Assembly: GCA_016717725.1 (NCBI GenBank)
Contig: JADKFA010000012.1
Location: 1 to 64,000 of the forward strand
Source of the DNA: Bacteroidota bacterium
GTDB taxonomy: Bacteria; Bacteroidota; Bacteroidia; AKYH767-A; OLB10
Direction: 5' to 3'
DNA length: 64,000 nt
Shown: positions 36,467-46,296 of the stretch, piece by piece
Layout of the letters: each line of letters opens with the position of its first letter
Numbering within the stretch: the stretch's first letter is position 1
Notes under the pieces: generated by a model
Told to the model about the DNA's origin: nothing
What the model saw: the letters and a program-made list of their open reading frames with translations, nothing else
Databases searched by the model: none
Made by a program: the position numbers and the translations under genes

Positions 36467-37919
36467 TGAATCTACTCAGCGATTTACTTTACAAAGCCGG
36501 CATCGAAGAAGTAAGTGGAGACACTTCCATCTCGATAGATAAGGTGTGCTTTGATTCACGCAAAGTAGAAGCGGATACTTTATTTATTGCCATTCGTGGA
36601 ACCGTAGTCGATGGTCATCATTTCATTGCAGAAGTTATTGCAAAAGGTGCCACCGCCATTGTGTGCGAAGAAATGCCTGAAGAGCGTTTTCAAAGTGTGA
36701 CGTATGTTCAAGTAAAAGATTCTTCTCTGCACTAGCTATCATCGCTGCTAATTTTACGATCAACCTTCCGAAAAATTAAATTGATCGGTGTAACAGGTAC
36801 CAATGGAAAAACCACCATCGTTACTCTGTTGCATGCAATGTTTCGTCAGTTAGGTTATAAAGTGGGATTGTTAAGTACTGTCGTAAATCGTATCAATGAT
36901 TTAGAAATTCCATCAACACATACTACTCCTGATCCTTTGCAACTGAATGCACTTCTAGCAAAGATGGTCGATTCAGCATGTACTTATTGCTTTATGGAAG
37001 TGAGTTCGCATGCTGTAGTACAACATCGCATCAGCGGATTACATTTTGACGGAGGTGTATTCACCAATATCACGCGTGATCATTTAGATTATCACAAAAC
37101 ATTTGAAGAATATATTAAAGCGAAGCAAGGTTTTTTTGATAAACTTTCATCGAATGCATTTGCATTAGTAAATGCCGACGATCGCAATGGAAAAATAATG
37201 GTGCAGAACTCTAAAGCTAATGTAAAAACGTATAGCCTAATGGGTGTTGCTGATTTTAAAGCGAAGATTTTGGAAAGTTCTTTTGCTGGATTAATGTTGA
37301 ACATAGATGGTAGCGATTTATTATGTCGACTCAGGGGAAGTTTAATGCATACAATTTTTTGAGTGTATATGGAGTAGCGATCTTGATGGGCGAAGAAAAA
37401 TTGTCGGTGTTAACGGCTATTAGTACACTGCAATCACCTGAAGGAAGATTTCAACGAGTAGAAAGTGCAAATGGTATCATTGGGATTGTGGATTATGCAC
37501 ATACTCCCGATGCCTTACAAAATGTCTAACAACCATTCAAGGATATTCGTTTAGGTAACGAACAAATTATAACGGTAGTGGGATGTGGTGGTGATCGTGA
37601 TAAAGGCAAGCGTCCGCAAATGGCTGCGATCGCATGTGATCAAAGTGATCGCGTGATTTTAACTTCCGACAATCCACGTAATGAAGATCCTGATCAAATC
37701 ATTGCAGAGATGAAAGTTGGAATTCCAATTCATCAACAGAAAAAAGTGCTTTCAGTAAGCGATCGTCGTGAAGCTGTGCGTACGGCGTGTGCATTGGCGA
37801 AGAAAGGAGATATTATCCTCATCGCTGGAAAGGGACATGAAAAGTATCAAGAAATCAAAGGAGTAAAACATCCTTTTGACGACTTGCAAGTATTAGAAGA
37901 ATCATTTGAACTCTGTTAA
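36466..37919 (+). CDS. murE: UDP-MurNAc-tripeptide synthetase, broken by about six single-base frameshifts
   Basis: MurE adds the third amino acid (meso-diaminopimelate or lysine) to UDP-MurNAc-L-Ala-D-Glu. Open pieces are 36466-36735, 36781-37362, 37323-37529 and 37578-37919. Signatures appear in order: SIDKVCFDSRKVEADTLFIA, GVTGTNGKTTIVTLL (ATP loop), STHTTPDPLQLN, FMEVSSHAVVQHRISG, GGVFTNITRDHLDYHKTFEE, GIVDYAHTPDALQN, VVGCGGDRDKGKRPQM, DNPRNEDP (substrate-specificity motif of diaminopimelate-adding enzymes, DNPRxE) and LIAGKGHEKYQ. The breaks fall at about 36724, 36753 (T-run), 36779 (A-run), 37337, 37528 and 37544 and are all single-base. Corrected length about 485 residues. Almost certainly sequence errors. 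Confidence 0.9.
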
Positions 37920-37921
37920 CT

Positions 37922-39179
37922 ATGTTATATTATCTCTTTGAATACTTAGATAAAGCGTACGACATTCCAGGTGCTGGTGTGTTTCGTTTCTTATCGTTCA
38001 GAGCGGCGATGGCCATCATCACTTCACTCGTAATTACTTTGTTTTTAGGTAAGCGAATCATTGCATTGTTGTTGCGTATGCAAGTGGGAGAAACTATTCG
38101 TGATCTAGGATTAGATGGTCAAGCAAAGAAGCAAGGAACTCCTACCATGGGAGGGCTCATCATTATTGCTGCGATTCTTATTCCTACATTTTTATTTACA
38201 AAGTTGGATAACGTTTACATCATCACCATGATTGTAAGTGTAATTTGGTTAGGCCTCATCGGATTTGTAGATGATTACATCAAAGTATTTAAAAAAGATA
38301 AAGAAGGATTACGAGCAAAATCAAAATTGATTGGTCAAGTTGGATTAGGCGTCATCATTGGTTCTATTCTCTATTTTAATCCGAATGTAGTGGTGCGTGA
38401 GAATAGTGCGGTTTCATCCAGTGTTGTTATAAGTCAAGGCGGAAATATCGTTGATGATATTAATAATTCTGAAAACATGGCTTCAACAAGTAAATGTTAA
38501 ATCAACTAAAACTACCATTCCTTTTTTTAAGAATAATGAATTTGAATATGCTGATTTGATTAGATGGGCAGGAGATCATAAGTCGTGGATGTTACCTGTA
38601 CTCTTTATTTTGATGGTCATATTTATTGTGACAGCAGTTTCCAATGGTGCTAATATTACCGATGGAATTGATGGACTTGCTACAGGAACCAGCGCAATTG
38701 TTGGAACTACTCTTGCTGTCTTCGCTTACGTTTCAGGTAATACGGTATTTGCAAGTTATTTAAACATCATGTACATTCCCAATACCGGTGAGCTAATGGT
38801 ATTCATGAGTGCGTTTGTGGGTGCCTGTGTTGGATTTCTTTGGTATAACTCCTATCCCGCACAAGTATTCATGGGTGATACTGGAAGTTTAGCGTTGGGA
38901 GGAATCATTGCCGTTTTCGCAATAGCTATTCGAAAAGAATTATTGATTCCCATTATCTGCGGTGTATTCTTAGTCGAGAATTTATCGGTGATGGTTCAAG
39001 TAAGTTATTTTAAATATACCCGAAAAAAATATGGTGAAGGTCGACGCATCTTTAAGATGTCGCCACTACATCATCATTATCAAAAGTTAGGTTATCACGA
39101 ATCTAAAATCGTAACGCGATTTTGGATTGTAGGATTGATGCTTGCTGTATTGAGTGTAGTTACCTTAAAGTTGAGATAA
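37922..39179 (+). CDS. mraY: Phospho-N-acetylmuramoyl-pentapeptide transferase, one frameshift
   Basis: MraY transfers phospho-MurNAc-pentapeptide to undecaprenyl phosphate, forming lipid I in the inner membrane. Family blocks in the first frame (37922-38500): GTPTMGGLIIIAAILIPTFL and LIGFVDDYIKVFKKDKEGL. Blocks in the second (to 39179): SNGANITDGIDGLATGTSAI, QVFMGDTGSLALGGIIAVFA and MSPLHHHYQKLGYHESKIV (the three catalytic Asp regions and the His-rich loop). The frame changes near 38485 (TTCAACAAGT; probably one extra base) inside the poorly conserved loop. The corrected length of about 418 residues is normal for Bacteroidota, which have a longer form. It starts at ATG 37922, two bases after the murE stop. 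Confidence 0.92.
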
Positions 39180-39186
39180 AAATAAA

Positions 39187-40532
39187 ATGTCTGCTTCAAA
39201 AGAAAATATGGTCATTCTCGGTGCTGCTGAAAGCGGTGTGGGGACAGCTATACTCGCTAAAAAGCTAGGCATGCATGTTTTTGTTTCTGATTTCGGTAAG
39301 ATCTCTGATAAGTACAAAGCAGAACTAGAAAAGTATCAAATTCAATTTGAAGAGGGTCAACATTCACAAGAAATAATATTGGCTGCTGATGTGTTGGTGA
39401 AGAGTCCCGGAATACCTGACAAAGCACCCATCATTAAAAAATTGAAGGAAGCGAATATTCAAATTCAATCAGAGATTGAGTTTGCAGCCAAGCATACCAC
39501 AGCAAAAATTATTGCGATCACAGGAACTAACGGTAAAACCACCACTACCTTATTAACGCATCACTTCTTAATAAGGCAGGGTTGAATGTGGGATTAGGTG
39601 GAAACATTGGAAAAAGCTTTGCTTGTCAAGTAGCTGAAGAGTCGCACGATTATTATGTTCTTGAACTCAGCAGTTTTCAGTTAGATGGATGTTACACTTT
39701 CAGAGCAGACATCGCCGTGTTAACTAACATTACTCCGGATCATTTAGATCGCTACGAATATAATCTGCAGAATTATATTGATTCTAAGTTCAGAATTATA
39801 CAGAATCAACGAAGTCAAGATGCATTCATCTATTGTGCGGATGATGCACTTACGATGCAACAATTAAAAAAGATAACACCCACCATGCAATGCTTTCCAT
39901 TTAGCATCCAAAAAAAGGAAAACATGAGCGCCTGGTTAGAAGACACGCAATTAAACATTCAAACACATAACCAAACCTACAATATGTCAATCCACGATCT
40001 TGCTCTTCAAGGCAAACACAACATTTACAATTCAATGGCAGCAGGAATAGCCGGACGTATTCTCGACATTCGTAAAGAGGTAGTTCGCGAGAGCTTTTCC
40101 GATTTCGAAAACATTGAGCATCGTCTGGAAAATGTAACTACCGTTCACGGAATTGAATTTATCAATGATTCAAAAGCCACTAATGTGAATTCTACATGGT
40201 ATGCATTAGAGTCCATGCAAAAACCTACTATCTGGATAGCAGGTGGAGTCGACAAAGGAAATGAATACGAAATGCTACTTGAATTAGTAAAAACAAGAGT
40301 AAAAGCAATCGTGTGCATGGGAACAGATAATAAAAAGATTATTGAAGCTTTCAAATCTGTAGTTCCTATTATCATTGAAACAGGTTCTGCGGAAGAAGCA
40401 GTTCAGGCTGCTTATGGATTGGGAAAAAACGGTGATGTGGTTTTATTGTCTCCAGCCTGTGCAAGTTTCGATTTGTTTGAAAACTACGAAGACCGTGGAC
40501 GCAAATTCAAAACTGCCGTTCGTAATTTGTAA
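39187..40532 (+). CDS. murD: UDP-MurNAc-L-alanine:D-glutamate ligase, one frameshift
   Basis: MurD adds D-glutamate to UDP-MurNAc-L-Ala in the cytoplasm. The first piece (39187-39585) has the Rossmann start MVILGAAESGVGTAILAKKL, VLVKSPGIPDKAPII and the ATP loop AITGTNGKTTTTLLTHH. The second (to 40532) has LGGNIGKSF, YYVLELSSFQLDG, LTNITPDHLDRYEYNLQNY, FINDSKATNVNSTWYALESM, IWIAGGVDKGNEYE and LLSPACASFDLFENYEDRGR. The frame change lies near 39561-39567, where one base seems missing from CATCACTTCTTAATAAG (expected LLNKAGLNVGLGGN). Corrected length about 448 residues. Confidence 0.93.
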
Positions 40533-40551
40533 TTGCTAAAAAGTTAGAAAG

Positions 40552-41703
40552 ATGACTTGGCTGGAGACCTACTTTAAAGGCGATCGCACCATTTGGTTAA
40601 TCGTGATACTATTAAGTATCGTGAGTATACTTGCTGTGTATAGTTCCACAGGAACCTTGGCTTATAAGTATCAGTCGGGGAATACAGAATACTATTTATT
40701 CAAGCATGGTATCATTATGCTATTGGGTTTTGCGTTGATGTATGGTATTCATATGTTGAAGTATACTGTATATGCACGTATCGCTACCTTTGGAATTTTA
40801 CTGGCAATACCATTATTGTTTTTTACCTTATTATTAGGAAGTAATATCAATGAGGCAAGTCGTTGGTTAACGCTTCCTATCATTGGTCTTTCCTTTCAAA
40901 CATCCGATTTTGCAAAAGTCGCATTGATCTTATATGTGGCTCGACTACTTTCTAAGAAGCAAGATAATATCAAAGATTTCAAAACAGCATTTCTTCCTAT
41001 CATCATTCCGATTGCATTAGTGTGTTTGTTGATTTTACCAGCAAATTTATCTACTGCTGCTGTATTGTTTACCACTTGTGTGGTATTAATGTTTATTGGT
41101 CGAATCAGCTTGAACTATATCTTGTATATGTTTGGAGGTGCTGTGGTCATCTTTAGTTTGTTTTTAGCATTTGCTTATTTCACGGGAATAGGTGGAGGTC
41201 GTATCAGCACTTGGACCTCTCGTATCGAAAATTTTAGTGGCGGCGGCGATGAAGGAAATTATCAAGTGCAACAAGCAAAAATTGCAATTGCTACTGGCGG
41301 AATAGTTGGCAAAGGTCCAGGAAATAGTGACCAAAGGAATTTCTTACCACATCCGTACTCTGATTTTATTTTCGCGATCATTGTAGAAGAATATGGATTA
41401 CTAGGAGGGACATTTGTATTGTTTTTGTACTTGCTACTATTTTATCGAGCGATGCAAATCGTCAAGAAGACCGAGCGCGCATTTGCTGCGCTGATTACAA
41501 TAGGCTGTGCATTTAGTTTGGTATTTCAAGGATTAATAAATATGGCTGTTGCAGTGAATCTATTTCCTGTGACGGGTCAACCACTGCCCATGTTAAGTAT
41601 GGGTGGTACTTCCATTTGGTTTACGAGCGCAGCCATTGGAATTATATTGAGTGTGAGTAGTGAGATTGATAAAACCGATACCAACCCAACCCTTGCAACC
41701 TAA
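40552..41703 (+). CDS. ftsW: Septal peptidoglycan glycosyltransferase FtsW
   Basis: A 383-residue SEDS-family membrane enzyme that polymerises lipid II at the division site together with the penicillin-binding protein encoded upstream. About ten membrane helices are visible. Conserved blocks include VSILAVYSSTGTLAYK near the start, NEASRWLTLPIIGLSFQTSD (the RWL segment with the QPSE-like motif replaced by QTSD), NYQVQQAKIAIATGGIVGKGP, HPYSDFIFAIIVEEYGLLGG (the catalytic Asp region) and FPVTGQPLPMLSMGGTSIW. It reads without break, 19 bases after murD. Confidence 0.93.
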   Translation: MTWLETYFKGDRTIWLIVILLSIVSILAVYSSTGTLAYKYQSGNTEYYLFKHGIIMLLGFALMYGIHMLKYTVYARIATFGILLAIPLLFFTLLLGSNINEASRWLTLPIIGLSFQTSDFAKVALILYVARLLSKKQDNIKDFKTAFLPIIIPIALVCLLILPANLSTAAVLFTTCVVLMFIGRISLNYILYMFGGAVVIFSLFLAFAYFTGIGGGRISTWTSRIENFSGGGDEGNYQVQQAKIAIATGGIVGKGPGNSDQRNFLPHPYSDFIFAIIVEEYGLLGGTFVLFLYLLLFYRAMQIVKKTERAFAALITIGCAFSLVFQGLINMAVAVNLFPVTGQPLPMLSMGGTSIWFTSAAIGIILSVSSEIDKTDTNPTLAT

Positions 41704-42767
41704 TCAAAACATACGTGTTGTAATTAGCGGAGGTGGCACAGGTGGTCATATCTTCCCTGCCATTGCTATTGCCAATGCATTGAAAGCGGTGAATAATGAT
41801 ATAGAAATATTATTTGTTGGTGCAGAAGGTAAAATGGAAATGGAAAAAGTTCCAGCAGCGGGATTCACCATTAAAGGATTGCCCATCGCAGGAATAAAGC
41901 GAGAATTGAGTATAGATAATTTATCCTTCCCTCTTAAATTAATCAAGAGTTTGAACAAGGCTAATTCAATATTAAAGGAATTTAATCCACATGTTGCGGT
42001 GGGTGTTGGCGGATATGCCAGCGGTCCACTCTTGTATATTGCTGCACGAAGAGGTGTTCCAACCTTAATACAGGAACAAAATTCTTATCCAGGAATCACC
42101 AATAAATTATTAGCAAAAAAGGCAAAGAAGATATGTGTTGCGTATGAAAACATGCAGCAATTTTTTCCGGCTGCGAAAATTGTTTTTACAGGGAATCCAG
42201 TTCGTAGCGATATTCAATCTATAGAAGGAAAGAGGGAAGAAGCTGCGAAGTTTTTTGGTTTAGATGCAACGCGTTCAACATTATTGATTGTTGGGGGTAG
42301 TCAAGGAGCACGCAGTATTAACAAAGCAATAAAATTGTGGCAAACTGGAAAATTATTTTTTCAGGAAGCATCAGAGGCGTTAACAATAATTAATACTACC
42401 TCCAATCAAAGCGATGGATTTTATTTCGCGAATGGATTTAGCGTATGCATTGGCAGATGCGGTAGTCACACGCGCAGGTGCCAGTACAGTTTCTGAATTG
42501 TGTATTGTGAAGAAGCCATCCATCATGGTTCCTTTGCCCACCGCTGCCGAAGATCATCAAACTAAAAATTGCAAAGCATTAGTAAATAGAAATGCGGCTT
42601 TGTTGGTTCCCGATAGAGAAGCCTCATCGCGATTAGTACATGAGGCAATCGCACTTATCAATGATAAAGAAAAATGCAAGGAGCTTTCTGAAAATATTGC
42701 TCCCTTAGCCCGACCGCTAGCAGCTTTTGAAATTGCAAATGAAATCTTACAACTTGTAAAAAAATAG
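41660..42767 (+). CDS. murG: Lipid II-forming N-acetylglucosaminyltransferase, one frameshift
   Basis: MurG adds GlcNAc to lipid I on the inner leaflet, making lipid II. The first piece has VVISGGGTGGHIFPAIAIAN, VGVGGYASGPLLYIAARRGV, TLIQEQNSYPGITNKLLAKK, FTGNPVRSDI and IVGGSQGARSINKAI. The second (frame open from 42414) has DFISRMDLAYALADAVVTRA, GASTVSELCIVKKPSIMVPL and EDHQTKNCKALV. The frame changes between about 42385 and 42405. In addition, the sequence passes directly from INKAI to KLWQTGKLFF; about 15 residues usually found between these blocks seem absent. The start at 41660 overlaps ftsW by 44 bases; a shorter N-terminus starting nearer 41710 cannot be excluded. Confidence 0.9.
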
Positions 42768-42770
42768 AAA

Positions 42771-44168
42771 TTGAAACAAATTAATTGGCAAACGATCACA
42801 CAAGTTTATTTCCTCGGAATAGGAGGGATCGGCATGAGTGCGCTTGCTCGTTATTTTTTAGCCGAGGGAAAATTAGTTGCTGGGTACGATCGTACATCAA
42901 CACCGTTAACCGATGCGTTGAAATCGGAAGGAATGAAAATTCATTTTGAAGATGATGTTACTCAAATCCCTAATTCCTTTGCTGATTTAAATTTGAAGGA
43001 TCAAACTTTGGTGGTTTTAACACCTGCCATCCCCCTTCATCATACAGAACTTGAATATTTTAAGAATAAGGAATTTCAACTTGTAAAAAGATCTCAAGTA
43101 TTGGGATTCATTACAGAGCCGCATGTTTGTTTTGGAGTTGCTGGCACCCATGGAAAAACAACTACTTCGTCCATTCTCGCTCATATTTTAAATACGGCTG
43201 GACATAACATCACCGCATTTTTAGGTGGCATTAGTTCTAACTACAAATCGAATTTGCTATTAGGAAAATCATCTCAACCCAAGCATGAAATTGTAGTGGA
43301 AGCGGATGAGTACGATCGTTCTTTCCTTACTCTTTTTCCAGATGCAGCTATCATCACCTCGATGGATGCCGATCATTTGGATATTTATGGAAGCAAGGAA
43401 GAAATGCATTTGAACTACCAAGCTTTTGCTGCCCAAGTTCATCCCAACGGATTTATCGTTCAAAAATCGGGATTGGAATTGGGAAACTGTTCAGCGCGAA
43501 AAATCACTTATTCCCTAGCTGATAAGCATGCCAATTACAGAGGAGAAAATATTAAAGTCGTGAATGGAAAATATATTTTCGATTTAGTCACTCCAGCTTA
43601 TGTGATTGACGGTTTAGAATTAGGATTACCAGGTCGACATAATGTAGAGAATGCAGTTGCTGCTTCAGCTTTGGCGATTGAGCGTGGGGTGGATCTGGTT
43701 TCCTTAAAAGAAGCATTGAAAAGTTATTCGGGCGTTCAACGTCGATTCGAATATCATCTTCGAAAGGAAAGTGTAATTTACATTGACGATTACGCCCATC
43801 ATCCAGAAGAATTGAAAGCAGCTATTTTATCAGCACGTGAATTGCATCCGAATAAAAGAATTGCAGCAGCCTTCCAACCGCATTTATTCACACGGACACG
43901 TGATTTTGTTGATGGATTTGCAGAAAGTTTAAGTTTATTAGACACTTTATATTTACTGGAAATATATCCAGCACGTGAACTGCCCATTGAAGGAGTGGAT
44001 GCCGGAATCATTTTCGATAAAGTAACCATCCAAGATAAACATAGAGTAAGCAAAGAAGAATTAATCGCCCAACTAAGAATAAATACACCTCAAGTATTTT
44101 TAACTTTAGGGGCAGGAGATATCGATCAATTAGTTGAACCCATTAAAGCACTTTTTGCAGCCGAATGA
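42771..44168 (+). CDS. murC: UDP-MurNAc:L-alanine ligase
   Basis: MurC attaches the first amino acid, L-alanine, to UDP-MurNAc. The 465 residues carry VYFLGIGGIGMSALARYF (N-terminal dinucleotide-fold loop), CFGVAGTHGKTTTSSILAHI (ATP loop), AFLGGISSNYKSN, VVEADEYDRSFLTLFPDAAI, MDADHLDIYG, GLPGRHNVENAVAASALAIE, IDDYAHHPEELKAAILSARE and FQPHLFTRTRDFVDGFAESL. The start at 42771 is TTG, directly after the murG stop; no ATG lies closer to the conserved N-terminus. No frameshift. Confidence 0.95.
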   Translation: MKQINWQTITQVYFLGIGGIGMSALARYFLAEGKLVAGYDRTSTPLTDALKSEGMKIHFEDDVTQIPNSFADLNLKDQTLVVLTPAIPLHHTELEYFKNKEFQLVKRSQVLGFITEPHVCFGVAGTHGKTTTSSILAHILNTAGHNITAFLGGISSNYKSNLLLGKSSQPKHEIVVEADEYDRSFLTLFPDAAIITSMDADHLDIYGSKEEMHLNYQAFAAQVHPNGFIVQKSGLELGNCSARKITYSLADKHANYRGENIKVVNGKYIFDLVTPAYVIDGLELGLPGRHNVENAVAASALAIERGVDLVSLKEALKSYSGVQRRFEYHLRKESVIYIDDYAHHPEELKAAILSARELHPNKRIAAAFQPHLFTRTRDFVDGFAESLSLLDTLYLLEIYPARELPIEGVDAGIIFDKVTIQDKHRVSKEELIAQLRINTPQVFLTLGAGDIDQLVEPIKALFAAE

Positions 44169-44974
44169 AAACGAAAATAAACTTCAAAAAAATATTGACC
44201 ATCACTGGTTGGGTCGTATTTTCCGTAGGTATGTTAGCCTTGCTTGGATTTGTAAATCAAAAGCAGGAACAGTTGAAATGTGCCGATGTTATTGTTGAAA
44301 TGAAGGGTGATCTGGGACATGAGTTCGTTGACAAAAATGATGTGTTGAAGTTAGCAAATAGTAAAGGGAAATTGATTGGAAAATCGGTGGGAACCATCAA
44401 CACTTCATTGTTAGAAAAAATTATTTTGTCGAACCCTTTCATAGAAAACGTAGAAGTATATTCAGCGATTGGAGGGATCCTTCACATTGACCTTATCCAA
44501 AGAAATCCAATAGTGCGAATCATCAATAAAAACGACGAACAGTATTATATTGACCAAACAGGTGCATTTATGCCTGTATCAGATCGTTATACTCCTCCAG
44601 CATTGGTTGCGAATGGATATATCTTCAATACATATGGAGAAATGAACGTGAATATTGGTACTCCGAAATCGGATACTGCGACTGTAAAAATTCAAAGAAC
44701 GATAGAACAAGTTTATGTTCTTGCGCGTTTTTTAGAGACGGATTCTTTCTGGTCGGCGAATACTGAACAAATTTATGTGAATGAATTTCAGGAATTGGAA
44801 TTGATTCCGCGTGTAGGTGATCACAGAATATTGTTGGGTGACACTACCAATTTGAGTGAAAAAATGGACAACCTTTTTGTATTCTATCGTGAAGGATTGA
44901 ATAAAATAGGTTGGAATAAGTATTCAATCATCAATCTGAAATATAAGGATCAGATTGTTTGCACAAAAAAATAG
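44165..44974 (+). CDS. ftsQ: Cell-division protein FtsQ
   Basis: A 269-residue bitopic protein: a short cytoplasmic N-terminus, one membrane helix (ILTITGWVVFSVGMLALLGF), then a POTRA-like segment (LIGKSVGTINTSLLEKIILS followed by NPFIENVEVYSAIGGILHID) and the beta domain (QTGAFMPVSDRYTPPALVAN; ELELIPRVGDHRILLGDTTN). FtsQ links FtsL/FtsB to the rest of the divisome. It overlaps murC by 4 bases (ATGA) and is followed after 6 bases by ftsA, the usual order. Confidence 0.92.
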   Translation: MKTKINFKKILTITGWVVFSVGMLALLGFVNQKQEQLKCADVIVEMKGDLGHEFVDKNDVLKLANSKGKLIGKSVGTINTSLLEKIILSNPFIENVEVYSAIGGILHIDLIQRNPIVRIINKNDEQYYIDQTGAFMPVSDRYTPPALVANGYIFNTYGEMNVNIGTPKSDTATVKIQRTIEQVYVLARFLETDSFWSANTEQIYVNEFQELELIPRVGDHRILLGDTTNLSEKMDNLFVFYREGLNKIGWNKYSIINLKYKDQIVCTKK

Positions 44975-44980
44975 ATTTTG

Positions 44981-46258
44981 ATGGAAAATACAGACATCAT
45001 TGTAGGACTTGATATCGGCACCACAAAAATTGCCGCCATCGTTGGTCGTAGAAACGAACACGGGAAAGTGGAAATTATGGGGATGGGACGTTCCGAGTCT
45101 CTGGGTGTGATGCGCGGAATCGTGGCTAACATCGAGAAGACTGTCGTCTCCATCAAGGAAGCTGTGCTTGAAGCGGAAGCCAAATCCGGAGTAGAAATCA
45201 GTGATGTTCATGTTGGAATTGCTGGTCAACATATCAAAAGTATGCAGCATCGCGGTATGATTACACGTACCAGCACGAATGATGAAATTAGTCGAATTGA
45301 TATTGATGCCATCATCAAGGACATGTACAAATTGGCGATGCCTCCTGGTGAAGAAATCATTCATGTGATTCCTCAAGAGTTTATTGTCGACAATGAACAA
45401 GGTATTAAAGATCCAGTAGGTATGTCGGGAATACGCTTAGAAGCGAACTGTCATATCATCACTGGATTAATCACCGCAGCAAATAATATTCAAAAGTGTG
45501 TTACTAAATCCGATTTGAAAACGGTAGACATCATTCTTGAACCACTTGCATCTGCAGAAGCTGTGTTGACAGAAGAAGAAAAGGAAGCAGGTGTTGTTCT
45601 TGTAGATATTGGTGGTGGTACAACAGATATCGCTATTTTCCAAGATGGAATTATTCGACATACAGCAGTAATTCCTTTTGGTGGAAATGTGATTACTGAT
45701 GATATCAAAGAAGGTTGTTCCATCATTCGCAATCAAGCAGAATTGTTAAAGACAAAATTTGGTTCAGCATTGGCGAAACAAATGAAGGACAATGAAATTG
45801 TTTCTATTCCTGGATTGCGTGGAAGAGAACCGAAAGAGATTTCCGTAAAGAATTTGGCTTCTATCATTCAAGCAAGAATGGAAGAAATTATTGAGAGTGT
45901 ATATTACGAAATAAAAAGTTCGGGATTTGAGAAGAAGTTAATAGCTGGTATCGTCATTACTGGTGGAGGATCACAACTGAAACATGTTACTCAACTTGTA
46001 GAATATATAACGGGGATGGATACTCGCATCGGTTATCCAAACGAACATCTGGGCAAAGGCATGGATGAGGTGAAGAGTCCAATGTATGCTACTGGTGTTG
46101 GTTTGGTGATTAAAGGATTGCAAGATCTGGAAAGAGATCGTAAGCGCCCATCTAGCACAACGGTGCAACCCACTGTGAAAGGTGAATCACGAAAGAGATG
46201 GTGGCAAAATATTTTTTCGAATGAATTCTTGGGCGACGACAAGGATAACTTATTGTAA
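44981..46258 (+). CDS. ftsA: Cell-division protein FtsA
   Basis: A 425-residue actin-fold protein that ties FtsZ filaments to the membrane. ATP-site blocks are visible: IIVGLDIGTTKIAAIVGRRN (phosphate 1), VVLVDIGGGTTDIAIFQDGI (phosphate 2) and AGIVITGGGSQLKHVTQLVE (adenosine). The 1C domain holds MGRSESLGVMRGIVANIEKT. ATG 44981 is chosen over the TTG at 44978 because it is the stronger start. The C-terminus (WWQNIFSNEFLGDD) could be the amphipathic membrane-binding helix. It precedes ftsZ by 38 bases. Confidence 0.95.
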   Translation: MENTDIIVGLDIGTTKIAAIVGRRNEHGKVEIMGMGRSESLGVMRGIVANIEKTVVSIKEAVLEAEAKSGVEISDVHVGIAGQHIKSMQHRGMITRTSTNDEISRIDIDAIIKDMYKLAMPPGEEIIHVIPQEFIVDNEQGIKDPVGMSGIRLEANCHIITGLITAANNIQKCVTKSDLKTVDIILEPLASAEAVLTEEEKEAGVVLVDIGGGTTDIAIFQDGIIRHTAVIPFGGNVITDDIKEGCSIIRNQAELLKTKFGSALAKQMKDNEIVSIPGLRGREPKEISVKNLASIIQARMEEIIESVYYEIKSSGFEKKLIAGIVITGGGSQLKHVTQLVEYITGMDTRIGYPNEHLGKGMDEVKSPMYATGVGLVIKGLQDLERDRKRPSSTTVQPTVKGESRKRWWQNIFSNEFLGDDKDNLL

Positions 46259-46296
46259 TTAAAATTTAACCTGCTAATAACATAAAACACATAATC

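Noticed and set aside
36466..37919. murE as four separate small genes or a pseudogene
   Set aside because: The pieces join in order with family motifs intact, each break is one base, and the gene is essential; one gene with sequence errors is the simpler reading.
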